This document shows positions 9,765-17,979 of a stretch of DNA of 35,135 nucleotides, piece by piece. The translations under genes and the position numbers were made by a program. This DNA is from Flavobacteriaceae bacterium. GTDB lineage: Bacteria > Bacteroidota > Bacteroidia > Flavobacteriales > Flavobacteriaceae. The DNA is taken from the NCBI GenBank assembly GCA_002697255.1, contig NZUH01000012.1, forward strand, positions 15,388 through 50,522, in the 5' to 3' direction. A model generated the notes under the pieces. The model saw only the letters and a list, made by a program, of their open reading frames with translations. It was not told the origin of the DNA and did not search any database. Position 1 is the first letter of the stretch. Each line of letters begins with the position of its first letter.

Positions 9765-11222
9765 TTATTTTTTTTGATTTAATAAATTTTTAACAATATC
9801 AAAATCATCAAATTGTATTTTGATTCCTTTTATCTCTTGATATGATTCATGACCTTTTCCAGCAATCAGAATTATATCATTTGATTCTGCTAAATAACAA
9901 GCTGTTTTAATTGCTTCCTCTCTGTTAGTAATTGAAATAAATTTTTTTTCATTTATGACTTTCACTCCATTTATCATCTGCTGAATAATAGATTCCGGAT
10001 CTTCGTTTCTAGGGTTATCACTAGTGAAAATTACCTTTGAGCTTAATGAAGTAGCAATATCTCCCATAATAGGTCTCTTAGATTTATCTCTATTTCCCCC
10101 ACATCCAACTACAGTAATCAGATTATTACTTAAAGATTTTATTTCGTTAATGGAAAGCAATATGCTTTCAAGCGCATCGGGAGTATGGGCATAATCAATT
10201 ATAGCGTTAATTTCATTTTTTTTAAATAATTGAAATCTTCCGTTAACAGCTTTTAATTTACTTAAGCCTTTTAAAATATTTTCTTTTGGAAGACCTAAAA
10301 TTACAGCTGTTGAATATACAGCTAGAATGTTAAAAACATTAAATCGTCCTATTAGTCTAGACCAAACATCAGAATTATCAATTTTTAATAACATTCCATC
10401 AAATGATGATTCCAAAACTTTTGCTTTAAAGTCAGAAACTGAATTAAGAGAATAGGTGAATTTGTCAGCATTTGTATTTTGCAACATAAACATGCCGTTT
10501 TTATCGTCATTATTTGTGAGTGCAAAAGATGAATTAGTTAAATTATCAAAAAATTGCTTTTTAGTGTCTCTGTAATTTTTAAAGTTTTTATGATAATCTA
10601 AGTGGTCATGGGTTAAATTAGTAAATATACCCCCTTTAAAATTCAAACCTTTTATTCTACTTTGATCTATCCCATGTGAACTAACCTCCATAAAACAATA
10701 TTTAACACCATTTAACACCATTTTATTCAGATAATTATTTATCGCAAGTGAATCAGGAGTTGTTTGATTAGATTTAATAATATCATGATCTATCATAATT
10801 TTAATAGTCGATATCAATCCTGATTTAATACCTAAATTCTTATAGAGCTCATACAATAAGGTAGATACAGTAGTTTTACCATTAGTTCCGGTTATACCAA
10901 TAAGATTTATTTTGGATGATGGATTGTCATAGTAATTTGAAGATATAATAGAAAGTGCATCTCTTGATGAATTAACTTTAATGTAAACAATGTCATTCAA
11001 TATTTCAGTGGGTAAATTTTCACAAATAATACAGATTGAACCATTTTTAATAGCTTTATTTATGAAATTATGTCCGTCTACATTAACCCCATTGACAGCT
11101 ACATACATATCATCGTTTACTATTAGTTTAGAATTAAACTCAACTTTGTTAATTTTGATTGATGTATCACCAATTATATCTATAATATCAACCTTATATA
11201 ATATTTCTCTAATCAGCTTCAA
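9765..11222 (-). CDS. murE: UDP-MurNAc-tripeptide synthetase MurE (meso-DAP adding)
   Basis: MurE adds the third stem-peptide residue to UDP-MurNAc-L-Ala-D-Glu. The 485-residue product carries the P-loop [10 protein letters not shown] (Lys116) and the substrate motif DNPR (402-405). DNPR marks enzymes that use meso-diaminopimelate rather than lysine, so the cell wall is predicted to be of the DAP type. Other family pieces are [10 protein letters not shown] and [12 protein letters not shown]. It overlaps the end of ftsI by 4 bp, and mraY follows after 4 bp. The DAP specificity is inferred from the motif. Confidence 0.96.
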   Translation of the reverse strand: MKLIREILYKVDIIDIIGDTSIKINKVEFNSKLIVNDDMYVAVNGVNVDGHNFINKAIKNGSICIICENLPTEILNDIVYIKVNSSRDALSIISSNYYDNPSSKINLIGITGTNGKTTVSTLLYELYKNLGIKSGLISTIKIMIDHDIIKSNQTTPDSLAINNYLNKMVLNGVKYCFMEVSSHGIDQSRIKGLNFKGGIFTNLTHDHLDYHKNFKNYRDTKKQFFDNLTNSSFALTNNDDKNGMFMLQNTNADKFTYSLNSVSDFKAKVLESSFDGMLLKIDNSDVWSRLIGRFNVFNILAVYSTAVILGLPKENILKGLSKLKAVNGRFQLFKKNEINAIIDYAHTPDALESILLSINEIKSLSNNLITVVGCGGNRDKSKRPIMGDIATSLSSKVIFTSDNPRNEDPESIIQQMINGVKVINEKKFISITNREEAIKTACYLAESNDIILIAGKGHESYQEIKGIKIQFDDFDIVKNLLNQKK

Positions 11223-13210
11223 ATCAATTTTATTTTGATAATTTCACCCTTTTTTATACTTGATCCAGCTTTGTTAATTTGCTGAATATTATTGCCTGAA
11301 CCCTCAACTATAACTTTAAATCCCGCATTTTCTAAAAACGGAATTATATCGATCAAATCATATTTTGTTAAATCAGGCATAATCATATTTTCTAAAACTG
11401 CAAGATCATCCTTCAATATTTTATTAGAAACTGAGCTAAATTTTAGATCATAATTTTCAACACTTGGAATATTTGTATATATTTTTTGTGCAATTTCTTT
11501 AAAAACTGGAGCAGCAACTATATTTCCATAGTAACCTCTACTTTTATTTGGTTTGTATATTACTACAATACACGAGTACATTGGATTTTCAACAGGAAAA
11601 AATCCTGCAAATGATGAAATATATAAATCATCTGATTTCCAATACTCAGTTTTACTTGTTCCTGTTTTTCCCGCCATAGAAAAGTCTTCTGTATATATAT
11701 TATGAGCTGTACCATGTTTCTTTTTTATTACGTTTTTCATTAATTCTTTAACAATACTTATTGTCTCTATGCTACAAATACTATCAGAAATAATTTCGGT
11801 CTCAAATTTTTCAATTTCTCTATCTAAATTCTTTACAGATTTAATAAACCTTGGCTTAACCATTACTCCATTATTAGCTATTGCATTATAAAATGTCAAT
11901 GACTGGAGAGCAGTCAATGAAATACCATATCCAAAAGCCATCCAAGGCAAAACCAAACTATTCCAATTTTTTTTATCAGAGGGGTGAATGAATTTAGGTA
12001 TGCCTACTCCAATAAATGGTAAGTCCAGTTTTTGATTAATTTTCATTTTAAAAAGTCCGTCGATGAAGATTTCAGGATTATCCTTATAATTTTCATTTAT
12101 TATTTGAGCAAATGCAGTATTAGAAGATACTTCAAATGCTTTTGCAACAGAAATTTTACCGTATCCGCCAATCTTTGAGTCAGTAACCTTTTTTCTATGA
12201 AAAGTGATGGAACCATTTTTTGTGTCAATTAAGTCGGAGGTGTCAACAACCTTATCTTCTAGAGCTCTAATTAAAGCCATTAATTTAAATGTTGATCCAG
12301 GCTCATATAATTCGCCAACAGCATAGTTTAATTTTTCGTAATATTTACCCTCAGAAGTTCTGCCCAAATTTGAAATTGCTTTAATTTCACCGGTATTTGT
12401 TTCCATTACTACTACACTTCCATGTTCTGCCTCGTATTTTTCTAACTGTTTAAGTAAAGCGTGATGAGCAAAATCTTGAATTTCAATATTCAAAGTTGTG
12501 TGTAGATCATAACCATCTACAGGCTCAATTTCATTATAATCAAAAACAGGTTTCCACTGACCTAATCCTATTTTTTGAGAAAATACACTTCCGTTTTTGC
12601 CTTTTAAATATTTAGGCCCAAAATAACCATCTAAACCTGGTCTCATAGAATTACCAAAATCATCATACCTCTCGTAACCAACGGTTCTTTGGGCAATTCC
12701 TCCAATTGGATAATCTCTTTTAGTAAATGTTTTAGCAATAAATCCACCTTTATTTGCACCCAAATCAAATAAAGGAAAACCATTAAATTTTTTATAATCT
12801 AGATAACTCAAATCTCTAGCAATTAACAAATACCTGTTTTTATCTTTTCGAGCTTTTCTTAATTTGTTAGAGTAAAATTCTGAGGAGTTATTAAAGTACA
12901 TCGATAATTCATCAGCTAAAAGATCTATATATTTTTCAAAATTCTGATTCGATGGAGCCACAGCATCAAATCTTATATCATATTTAGGCACAGAGCTAGC
13001 TAATAATTTTTTAGAATCTGAATATATATTGCCTCTATTAGCAGGTATTTCAATATTTTTAAATTCTCTTTTTTCAGAAATATTTATATAATAATCCCCG
13101 TTAAAAAATTGTATCTGAATTAACCTAAAAATAATAGCAAAAACGATAATAATTAGTAAAAAACTAATCATATAAATTCTTGTTGTTATTTTCTTTTTAG
13201 TTACCGGCAT
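11219..13210 (-). CDS. ftsI: Septal transpeptidase FtsI (class B PBP with C-terminal PASTA domain)
   Basis: FtsI (PBP3) cross-links septal peptidoglycan in partnership with FtsW. The 663-residue product has one membrane segment (about residues 13-33), a class B dimerisation/pedestal region, and a penicillin-binding domain. That domain contains the nucleophile motif STFK (Ser306, Lys309), an SSNT (SxN) motif and KTGT (515-518). The last ~60 residues form one PASTA domain (MPDLTKYDLIDIIPFLENAG and on), common in Bacteroidota FtsI but absent from E. coli. It overlaps the ftsL-like gene by 14 bp and murE by 4 bp. Confidence 0.95.
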   Translation of the reverse strand: MPVTKKKITTRIYMISFLLIIIVFAIIFRLIQIQFFNGDYYINISEKREFKNIEIPANRGNIYSDSKKLLASSVPKYDIRFDAVAPSNQNFEKYIDLLADELSMYFNNSSEFYSNKLRKARKDKNRYLLIARDLSYLDYKKFNGFPLFDLGANKGGFIAKTFTKRDYPIGGIAQRTVGYERYDDFGNSMRPGLDGYFGPKYLKGKNGSVFSQKIGLGQWKPVFDYNEIEPVDGYDLHTTLNIEIQDFAHHALLKQLEKYEAEHGSVVVMETNTGEIKAISNLGRTSEGKYYEKLNYAVGELYEPGSTFKLMALIRALEDKVVDTSDLIDTKNGSITFHRKKVTDSKIGGYGKISVAKAFEVSSNTAFAQIINENYKDNPEIFIDGLFKMKINQKLDLPFIGVGIPKFIHPSDKKNWNSLVLPWMAFGYGISLTALQSLTFYNAIANNGVMVKPRFIKSVKNLDREIEKFETEIISDSICSIETISIVKELMKNVIKKKHGTAHNIYTEDFSMAGKTGTSKTEYWKSDDLYISSFAGFFPVENPMYSCIVVIYKPNKSRGYYGNIVAAPVFKEIAQKIYTNIPSVENYDLKFSSVSNKILKDDLAVLENMIMPDLTKYDLIDIIPFLENAGFKVIVEGSGNNIQQINKAGSSIKKGEIIKIKLI

Positions 13211-13514
13211 TAATAATAATTTTTATTGGAGGCTTCTTTGACACTTTAATTCCCTTATTAAATAATTTACTCTTGACATTTGATTCCATTTTTAATGTCA
13301 TCAATAAAGTACGAGTAGCAACAAATTCTGACCTCATTAATTTTATTTCTTCATTTAATTTGGCAATTTCATAAACTTTCTTATCAACAGAGTGAGAAGA
13401 TGAAATCATAATAATGGATAGTATTAAAAAAAGAAAAATATAAAACCAATTAGAGGTGGACTTCTCGTCAACTAAAAAAGAACCCCTAATTATATTTAAA
13501 ATCTTATCTTTCAT
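13197..13514 (-). CDS. FtsL-like small divisome protein
   Basis: This 105-residue protein has a charged cytoplasmic N-terminus with Lys/Arg, one strong membrane segment (about residues 23-41), and then a heptad-like helical stretch rich in Leu/Met/Glu/Lys. That is the architecture of FtsL, the bitopic protein that forms a complex with FtsQ and FtsB and activates FtsWI. Primary sequence is poorly conserved, so the call depends on topology and position between rsmH and ftsI, where Bacteroidota keep an FtsL-like gene. The gap to rsmH is 3 bp, and the end overlaps ftsI by 14 bp. Confidence 0.8.
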   Translation of the reverse strand: MKDKILNIIRGSFLVDEKSTSNWFYIFLFLILSIIMISSSHSVDKKVYEIAKLNEEIKLMRSEFVATRTLLMTLKMESNVKSKLFNKGIKVSKKPPIKIIINAGN

Positions 13515-13517
13515 TAT

Positions 13518-14423
13518 CTAATTTTTTTGAGCAATTCTTAGTTTTGCACTTCGTGATCGTTTATTAAACTTTAATTCTTCATTACATGGACTAATTAAGG
13601 ATCCCACTTTTTTGAAAGGAACAGAAAAGTTTCCGTAAAAATCTTTTTCAATTTCTTTTTCAAAACTGCCGTTTTTAATAAATCTTTTAACAAGCCTATC
13701 TTCAACTGAATGATATGATATTATACATAACCTTCCACCTGGTAATAATAATTCACTTGATTGCTTCAGTAGAGATTTTAATACTCCAATCTCATTATTC
13801 ACCTCAATTCTTATAGCCTGATATATTCTGGAAAGACTTTTATTAAAATAACGTTCAGGAAATAGAGGCTTTAAAATAGAATTAAACTGAAAAGTTGTTT
13901 TTATTTCTTTTTCTATTCTTTTATTACAAATTTGTTTAGAGATCTTTTTTGAGTTTTTTAGATCCCCAAAATCATATAATATATTTGATAATTTTTCTTT
14001 AGAATATTTATTAATTACGCGAAATGCATCTAATGAACTTTCTTTATCCATTCTCATATCTAAAGCTGAATCATATCTGTAGGAAAAACCTCTTTTTGGT
14101 TTATTAATTTGATAAGATGAAATACCTAAATCTGCAAGTATTCCATTTACTTGAGTAAATCCAATATTTTTTAAAAATTTTTTCATGTATGTAAAATTTT
14201 CATTTATAAAATGAAATCTATTATCTTTAAAAACATTCATAAAAGTATCAGGATCTTGATCAAATGAAATTAATTTTCCATTTTCTGAAAGATGTCCTAA
14301 AATCTCTTTGCTATGACCTCCACCTCCAAATGTCACATCTACATAAATCCCTTTATCATTTATATTTAAACCCATTACAGATTCTTTGAGTAGTACTGGG
14401 TCATGATAACTATTCATCATCAC
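13518..14423 (-). CDS. rsmH: 16S rRNA (cytosine-1402-N4)-methyltransferase RsmH
   Basis: RsmH (MraW) methylates N4 of C1402 in the decoding centre of 16S rRNA using S-adenosylmethionine. The 301-residue product shows the N-terminal motif YHDPVLLKES, the SAM-binding glycine run DVTFGGGGHSKE (about residues 29-40), ILADLGISSYQ, the RGFSYR motif, and the C-terminal ISYHSVEDRLVK and KRSRSAKLRIA signatures. Three ATG codons open the frame (MMMNSYHDP), so the exact start is uncertain by two codons. The first overlaps the end of mraZ by 14 bp, as is common for this pair. Confidence 0.96.
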   Translation of the reverse strand: MMMNSYHDPVLLKESVMGLNINDKGIYVDVTFGGGGHSKEILGHLSENGKLISFDQDPDTFMNVFKDNRFHFINENFTYMKKFLKNIGFTQVNGILADLGISSYQINKPKRGFSYRYDSALDMRMDKESSLDAFRVINKYSKEKLSNILYDFGDLKNSKKISKQICNKRIEKEIKTTFQFNSILKPLFPERYFNKSLSRIYQAIRIEVNNEIGVLKSLLKQSSELLLPGGRLCIISYHSVEDRLVKRFIKNGSFEKEIEKDFYGNFSVPFKKVGSLISPCNEELKFNKRSRSAKLRIAQKN

Positions 14424-14865
14424 TACCCATAACTTCTTCTGCTAACTGAGCAAAATCATCTCTAGAATCAACTATTGCACTTTCATAACTTTGTTTATCC
14501 CATATTTCAATTATATTTACTGATGATGACAATACAATATCTCTTTTGATATTTGAAAACTCAATTAAATCTTTGGGTATTAATAATCTTCCGTTATTAT
14601 CAAGCTCAATAAATTTTACTCCAGCCGTAAATCTTCTAATAAAATCATTATTTTTCTTCTTAAATCTGTTAAGAGAATTCACCCTTGAAATTAAATCCTC
14701 CCATTGAGAAATAGGATAAAGCTCTAAACAGCTCTGAAATACAGCTCTTTTTAATACAAAACCTTTTTTAATAACAGATGCCAATTGTTTCTTAAATGCT
14801 GAAGGAATAAGAACTCTGCCTTTAACATCAACTTTACACTCGTATGTTCCAATTAGATAATTCAA
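14410..14865 (-). CDS. mraZ: Transcriptional regulator MraZ (start reassigned to TTG)
   Basis: MraZ is a DNA-binding protein of the AbrB-like fold that controls its own dcw operon. Two copies of the family motif are seen: DVKGRVLIP near the N-terminus and DNNGRLLIP in the second half. The longest frame opens at a GTG at 14913, but this adds a 16-residue hydrophobic Leu/Asn/Ile tail and puts the start codon inside the repeat operator. The TTG at 14865 gives MNYLIGTYECKVDVKGR, matching the usual N-terminus and the usual length (151 residues here). I therefore prefer TTG 14865. There is no Shine-Dalgarno to decide it. The end overlaps rsmH by 14 bp. Confidence 0.9.
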   Translation of the reverse strand: MNYLIGTYECKVDVKGRVLIPSAFKKQLASVIKKGFVLKRAVFQSCLELYPISQWEDLISRVNSLNRFKKKNNDFIRRFTAGVKFIELDNNGRLLIPKDLIEFSNIKRDIVLSSSVNIIEIWDKQSYESAIVDSRDDFAQLAEEVMGSDDE

Positions 14866-14905
14866 GTTTAATAACAGTTTAGATATAATCAAATTTAATA
14901 AAAAA

Positions 14906-14935
14906 TTTACCACATTTTACCACATTTTACCACAT
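14906..14935 (-). promoter_or_regulatory. Probable MraZ operator: three perfect 10-bp direct repeats
   Basis: Three head-to-tail perfect copies of TTTACCACAT on the plus strand (14906-14915, 14916-14925, 14926-14935) read ATGTGGTAAA on the mraZ strand. MraZ proteins are known to bind short direct repeats at 10-bp spacing just upstream of mraZ (TGGG-type in E. coli, GTG-type in mollicutes). Here the repeated GTGG core at 10-bp period fits that pattern. The block ends 40 bp before the preferred mraZ start. Role as operator is inferred from position and period. Confidence 0.8.
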
Positions 14936-15066
14936 TGTTAATAAAAATTAAATAAAACTGCTATTTAATGCATCAAAAGAGTATTATTTAATAATAAAAC
15001 ATTGTTAATCAAGTGGTTAGTTTGTTAATTCAATTAATTAACATTACCTGTTGATTAATTGTTAAT
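14935..15066. repeat. Four direct copies of TTGTTAAT in the mraZ/hydrolase divergent spacer
   Basis: The octamer TTGTTAAT occurs on the plus strand at 14935-14942, 15002-15009, 15022-15029 and 15059-15066. The third copy is also the left arm of an inverted repeat: TGTTAAT at 15023-15029 and ATTAACA at 15037-15043, separated by 7 bp. The 190-bp spacer between mraZ and the hydrolase gene (14938-15127) contains no open frame worth calling. The copies may be binding sites for an unidentified protein or just AT-rich drift; no known consensus was recognised. Confidence 0.55.
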
Positions 15067-15103
15067 GAAATACATTAATTCACGAATTATCAGTAAAAAT
15101 GAT

Positions 15104-15111
15104 TATTTTTG
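15104..15111 (+). promoter_or_regulatory. Candidate -7 box for the hydrolase-engB operon
   Basis: TATTTTTG matches the Bacteroidota -7 consensus TAnnTTTG and lies 16 bp before the ATG of the hydrolase gene. No TTG is present at the expected -33 position, so this is a half-match only and the leader would be very short. Confidence 0.35.
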
Positions 15112-15127
15112 ACATATAAATTGAATA

Positions 15128-15895
15128 ATGGTACATAACATAATAGAAGAAAAAGAATATAAATATATAGAAGAAGGAGAAGGGTTTCCCATTATTATTC
15201 TTCATGGTCTTATGGGTAATCTTAGTAATTTTAAAGAAGTTACAGATTTTTTTAAATCTAAAAATTTCAAAGTTATTATGCCTGTTCTTCCAATTTATGA
15301 TTTACCAATATTAAAAACATCGGTCAAAGAACTTGCTAAATTTTTGGATCGGTTCATCGCCCATAAAAAAATTAAAGAATTTGTATTAATGGGTAATTCT
15401 TTAGGTGGACATATCGGCCTTTATTACACGAAAATATTCAACAAGGCCAAAGGATTAGTTCTAACAGGAAGTTCCGGATTGTATGAAAAAGGAATGGGTA
15501 GTGGTTACACTAAAAGAGGCGACTATGAAGTAATCCGAAAAAAAGTTGAAGAAGTTTTTTTCGAACCTGCAGTAGCCACAAAAGAATTAGTTGATGAAGT
15601 ATTTCAAGTGGTTAATGACAGAAGTAAGCTAATCAAAATCTTAGCAATGGCAAAAAGTGCCATCAGACACAATATGGCACAAGACCTTCCTTATATGAAA
15701 CTTCCTGTGTGTGTAATTTGGGGTAAAAACGATAATGTAACTCCTCCCGAAGTGGCTGATGAATTCCATAAACTATTACCAAATTCAGATCTTTTTTGGA
15801 TCGATAAATGTGGACACGCACCCATGATGGAACATCCCTCCGTTTTCAACAATATATTATTCAAATGGATTTCATCGAAAATTCTAAGTAAATAA
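15128..15895 (+). CDS. Alpha/beta hydrolase
   Basis: This is a 255-residue cytoplasmic alpha/beta-hydrolase fold protein without a signal peptide. Visible elements are the oxyanion-hole motif LHGLMG (about residues 25-30), the nucleophile elbow MGNSLGG (Ser91), a likely acid in GKNDNVTPP (Asp202) and the catalytic histidine in CGHAPMMEHP (His230). The triad is therefore complete. The substrate cannot be read from sequence: esterases, C-C hydrolases and haloperoxidase-like proteins share this pattern. The stop codon shares a base with the ATG of engB (TAATG), so the two genes are probably co-translated. Confidence 0.88.
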   Translation: MVHNIIEEKEYKYIEEGEGFPIIILHGLMGNLSNFKEVTDFFKSKNFKVIMPVLPIYDLPILKTSVKELAKFLDRFIAHKKIKEFVLMGNSLGGHIGLYYTKIFNKAKGLVLTGSSGLYEKGMGSGYTKRGDYEVIRKKVEEVFFEPAVATKELVDEVFQVVNDRSKLIKILAMAKSAIRHNMAQDLPYMKLPVCVIWGKNDNVTPPEVADEFHKLLPNSDLFWIDKCGHAPMMEHPSVFNNILFKWISSKILSK

Positions 15896-16521
15896 TGAAT
15901 ATTAAGACTGCGAAATTTGTGGTTAGCAATCAAAATGTTAAAGATTGCCCAAAAGAGAACATCCCAGAATATGCTTTTATTGGAAGGAGTAATGTTGGTA
16001 AGTCTTCATTAATAAACATGCTGGCAAACAATAAAAAATTAGCTAAAACCTCCTCTAAACCCGGAAAAACAAGACTTATTAACCATTTTAAAATTGACTC
16101 TTCTTGGTTTCTTGTAGATTTACCTGGTTATGGATATGCAAAAGCATCTAAAACTGAAAAAAAACAATTTCAAAAATTAATAACCGATTATTTCATCTAC
16201 AGAAAACAACTCATTAATGCCTTTATCCTAGTAGACGTCAGACATGAGGCACAAAAAATAGATATAGAGTTTATGAGATGGCTTACGACTAATGACATTT
16301 CATTTTCGATTATTTTTACAAAAATTGATAAACTAAAACAGAGCGGAAATCCAAATGAAGGAGTCGAATTTAAAGTAGAAGAATATAAAAAAGTTCTGCT
16401 GGAAAATTGGGAATTTTTACCAAAAATATTTTTAACATCTAGTGTGAAACATATTGGAAAAGAGAATATTATGGGATATATAAATACTTTAAACCAGTCT
16501 ATTTCTCAAAATAAATTCTAA
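15895..16521 (+). CDS. engB: Ribosome biogenesis GTPase EngB/YihA/YsxC
   Basis: EngB is a small essential GTPase needed for late assembly of the large ribosomal subunit. The 208-residue product has the circular set of G motifs: G1 GRSNVGKSS (30-38), G3 DLPGYG (75-80), G4 TKID (142-145) and G5 TSSVK near residue 183. GRSNVGKSS and DLPGYGYA are diagnostic for this subfamily among TrmE-Era-EngA-EngB GTPases. It starts on the last base of the upstream hydrolase stop codon and ends 10 bp before a convergent phosphatase gene. Confidence 0.95.
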   Translation: MNIKTAKFVVSNQNVKDCPKENIPEYAFIGRSNVGKSSLINMLANNKKLAKTSSKPGKTRLINHFKIDSSWFLVDLPGYGYAKASKTEKKQFQKLITDYFIYRKQLINAFILVDVRHEAQKIDIEFMRWLTTNDISFSIIFTKIDKLKQSGNPNEGVEFKVEEYKKVLLENWEFLPKIFLTSSVKHIGKENIMGYINTLNQSISQNKF

Positions 16522-16531
16522 TCCTTTTGTA

Positions 16532-17884
16532 CTATTTAATAATATTAGAAATAGTTTTTAAACCCGTTGAAAATTCTTTTGTAATAACTGCTTTGTCATA
16601 CAAGCTTCCTAGAGTTGTGTAGGCACTATAAATCAATTTGTCATTTTCAACACTAATCACTTGGAAAAACTGAGTTTGTTCCCCCAATTTATCAACTTGA
16701 TAGCCATCGGCTTGATAATTTTCAATTTGACCTTTGTCAGATGCGTATTGTTTTGGACCACTTACAGAGGTAACATATAAGGTTTTAAAATTTCCAGACT
16801 GATCGATATTCGGTGATTTAACAGGTATATGTCCCCTAGCGTATGTATGATCATGACCATTAAGCACGAGATCAACTCCATACTTATCAAATAATGGTTT
16901 CCATACTTTCCTCGCATATTCAAAATCTCTACCCTCAGCTGGAGAAAAAACAGAATGATGACTAGTAACTATTTTCCATTTTGCATCTGTATTACTTAAC
17001 TTTTCTTTAATATATTCGGTTTGCTTCTCTAGATGACCTGTAGAATTAAGTACTACTATAAGTATGTCTTGGTACTCAACCGTATAAACAGTTTCATGAA
17101 GTCTACTATCCAAAATCTCTTCTTCTGGTAAGTTGAATTGAGGTCTCCACTGGATAGACAATCTTCTGGGTAATGACCCTTCATATCCGTCAAACCTTTG
17201 AAACTCATGATTACCCACTACGGGAATTGCTGTCCATTGGCTATGAATAAATCCTCCTGCTTTAAACCATTGAGCCCACTCATTGTCTTTATGAGCAGTA
17301 TCTACTAAATCTCCGGCATGAATAACAAATGATGCATTTGGAGCAGTTTGATAAGCCATCCTAATAACCCTTGACCAGTGATTTAAAATATCATTTTGTG
17401 CATCTCCAAAATAAACAAATTGTGTTGGACTGTAATAATTATTGGCTGTTTTGAACTGAATCCACTCCGACCAATTTTCAGCAGAACCAACTCTGTAAGC
17501 ATATAATGTGCTTGGCTTTAAATTTTCAAATATTACACTATGATAATTTACAATCAAAGATTTATTTGATTTATATATTCCTAAATCAAATTCTTCTGTT
17601 AATGCAATATAAGAAATAGCTTCATTAGAAAATTTAGAATTAAGACCAGCAATAGCTATTTGAGCTTCACCTTTTTCTACAGAGGAATCTGTTCTCCATG
17701 TCACAGCTCTTGTTGTGGATGGATCTCCGTTAAAAGTTAAAATAATTCTGTCTGGATCTTTACTTGGAATTTCCCAATGATGTAAACCATCATGTTTCTG
17801 GGCATGAGGGTGTGAATGTTTCTGAGCATTGAGGTTAAATAAAAAAACTACTGAAAGTACAGGAACGTAAAGGAATTTAATCAT
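16532..17884 (-). CDS. Secreted purple acid phosphatase-like metallophosphatase
   Basis: The 450-residue product has a signal peptide (hydrophobic residues about 4-20, cleavage likely after Ala20 in NLNAQ). Next is a short His-rich segment (six His in about 18 residues), a fibronectin-like N-terminal domain of purple acid phosphatases (RAVTWRTDSS), and a calcineurin-like dinuclear-metal domain. Metal-ligand motifs are all present: GDAQ (Asp161), GDLVD (Asp192), GNHE (Asn225-His226), SHHS, and GHDH (His344, His346). It should hydrolyse phosphomonoesters or diesters in the periplasm or outside. No T9SS C-terminal domain or lipobox is visible. Its 3' end faces engB at 10 bp. Confidence 0.88.
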   Translation of the reverse strand: MIKFLYVPVLSVVFLFNLNAQKHSHPHAQKHDGLHHWEIPSKDPDRIILTFNGDPSTTRAVTWRTDSSVEKGEAQIAIAGLNSKFSNEAISYIALTEEFDLGIYKSNKSLIVNYHSVIFENLKPSTLYAYRVGSAENWSEWIQFKTANNYYSPTQFVYFGDAQNDILNHWSRVIRMAYQTAPNASFVIHAGDLVDTAHKDNEWAQWFKAGGFIHSQWTAIPVVGNHEFQRFDGYEGSLPRRLSIQWRPQFNLPEEEILDSRLHETVYTVEYQDILIVVLNSTGHLEKQTEYIKEKLSNTDAKWKIVTSHHSVFSPAEGRDFEYARKVWKPLFDKYGVDLVLNGHDHTYARGHIPVKSPNIDQSGNFKTLYVTSVSGPKQYASDKGQIENYQADGYQVDKLGEQTQFFQVISVENDKLIYSAYTTLGSLYDKAVITKEFSTGLKTISNIIK

Positions 17885-17906
17885 CTTTATATATTTACGA
17901 TGTAGT

Positions 17907-17914
17907 CAAAAATA
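17907..17914 (-). promoter_or_regulatory. Candidate -7 box for the phosphatase gene
   Basis: On the minus strand this reads TATTTTTG, matching TAnnTTTG, 22 bp before the ATG. No TTG is found at the -33 position, so only the -7 half is supported. The 95-bp spacer from 17885 to 17979 separates this gene from the divergent mlaE-like gene. Confidence 0.4.
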
Positions 17915-17979
17915 ACAATTTATAATATATTTTTATTAATATTTTATTGTAAATTATATATTCAAATTATAGAAGGAAA

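Noticed and set aside
14906-14935. Each operator repeat reads ATG TGG TAA on the mraZ strand, like a two-codon open frame
   Set aside because: A by-product of the repeated GTGGTAAA core; no ribosome binding site and no reason to expect translation.
14938-15127. The divergent spacer as a replication origin (AT-rich with repeats)
   Set aside because: No DnaA-box-like TTATCCACA or near variant was seen and no dnaA, dnaN or gyrB lies nearby; regulatory repeats are the simpler reading.
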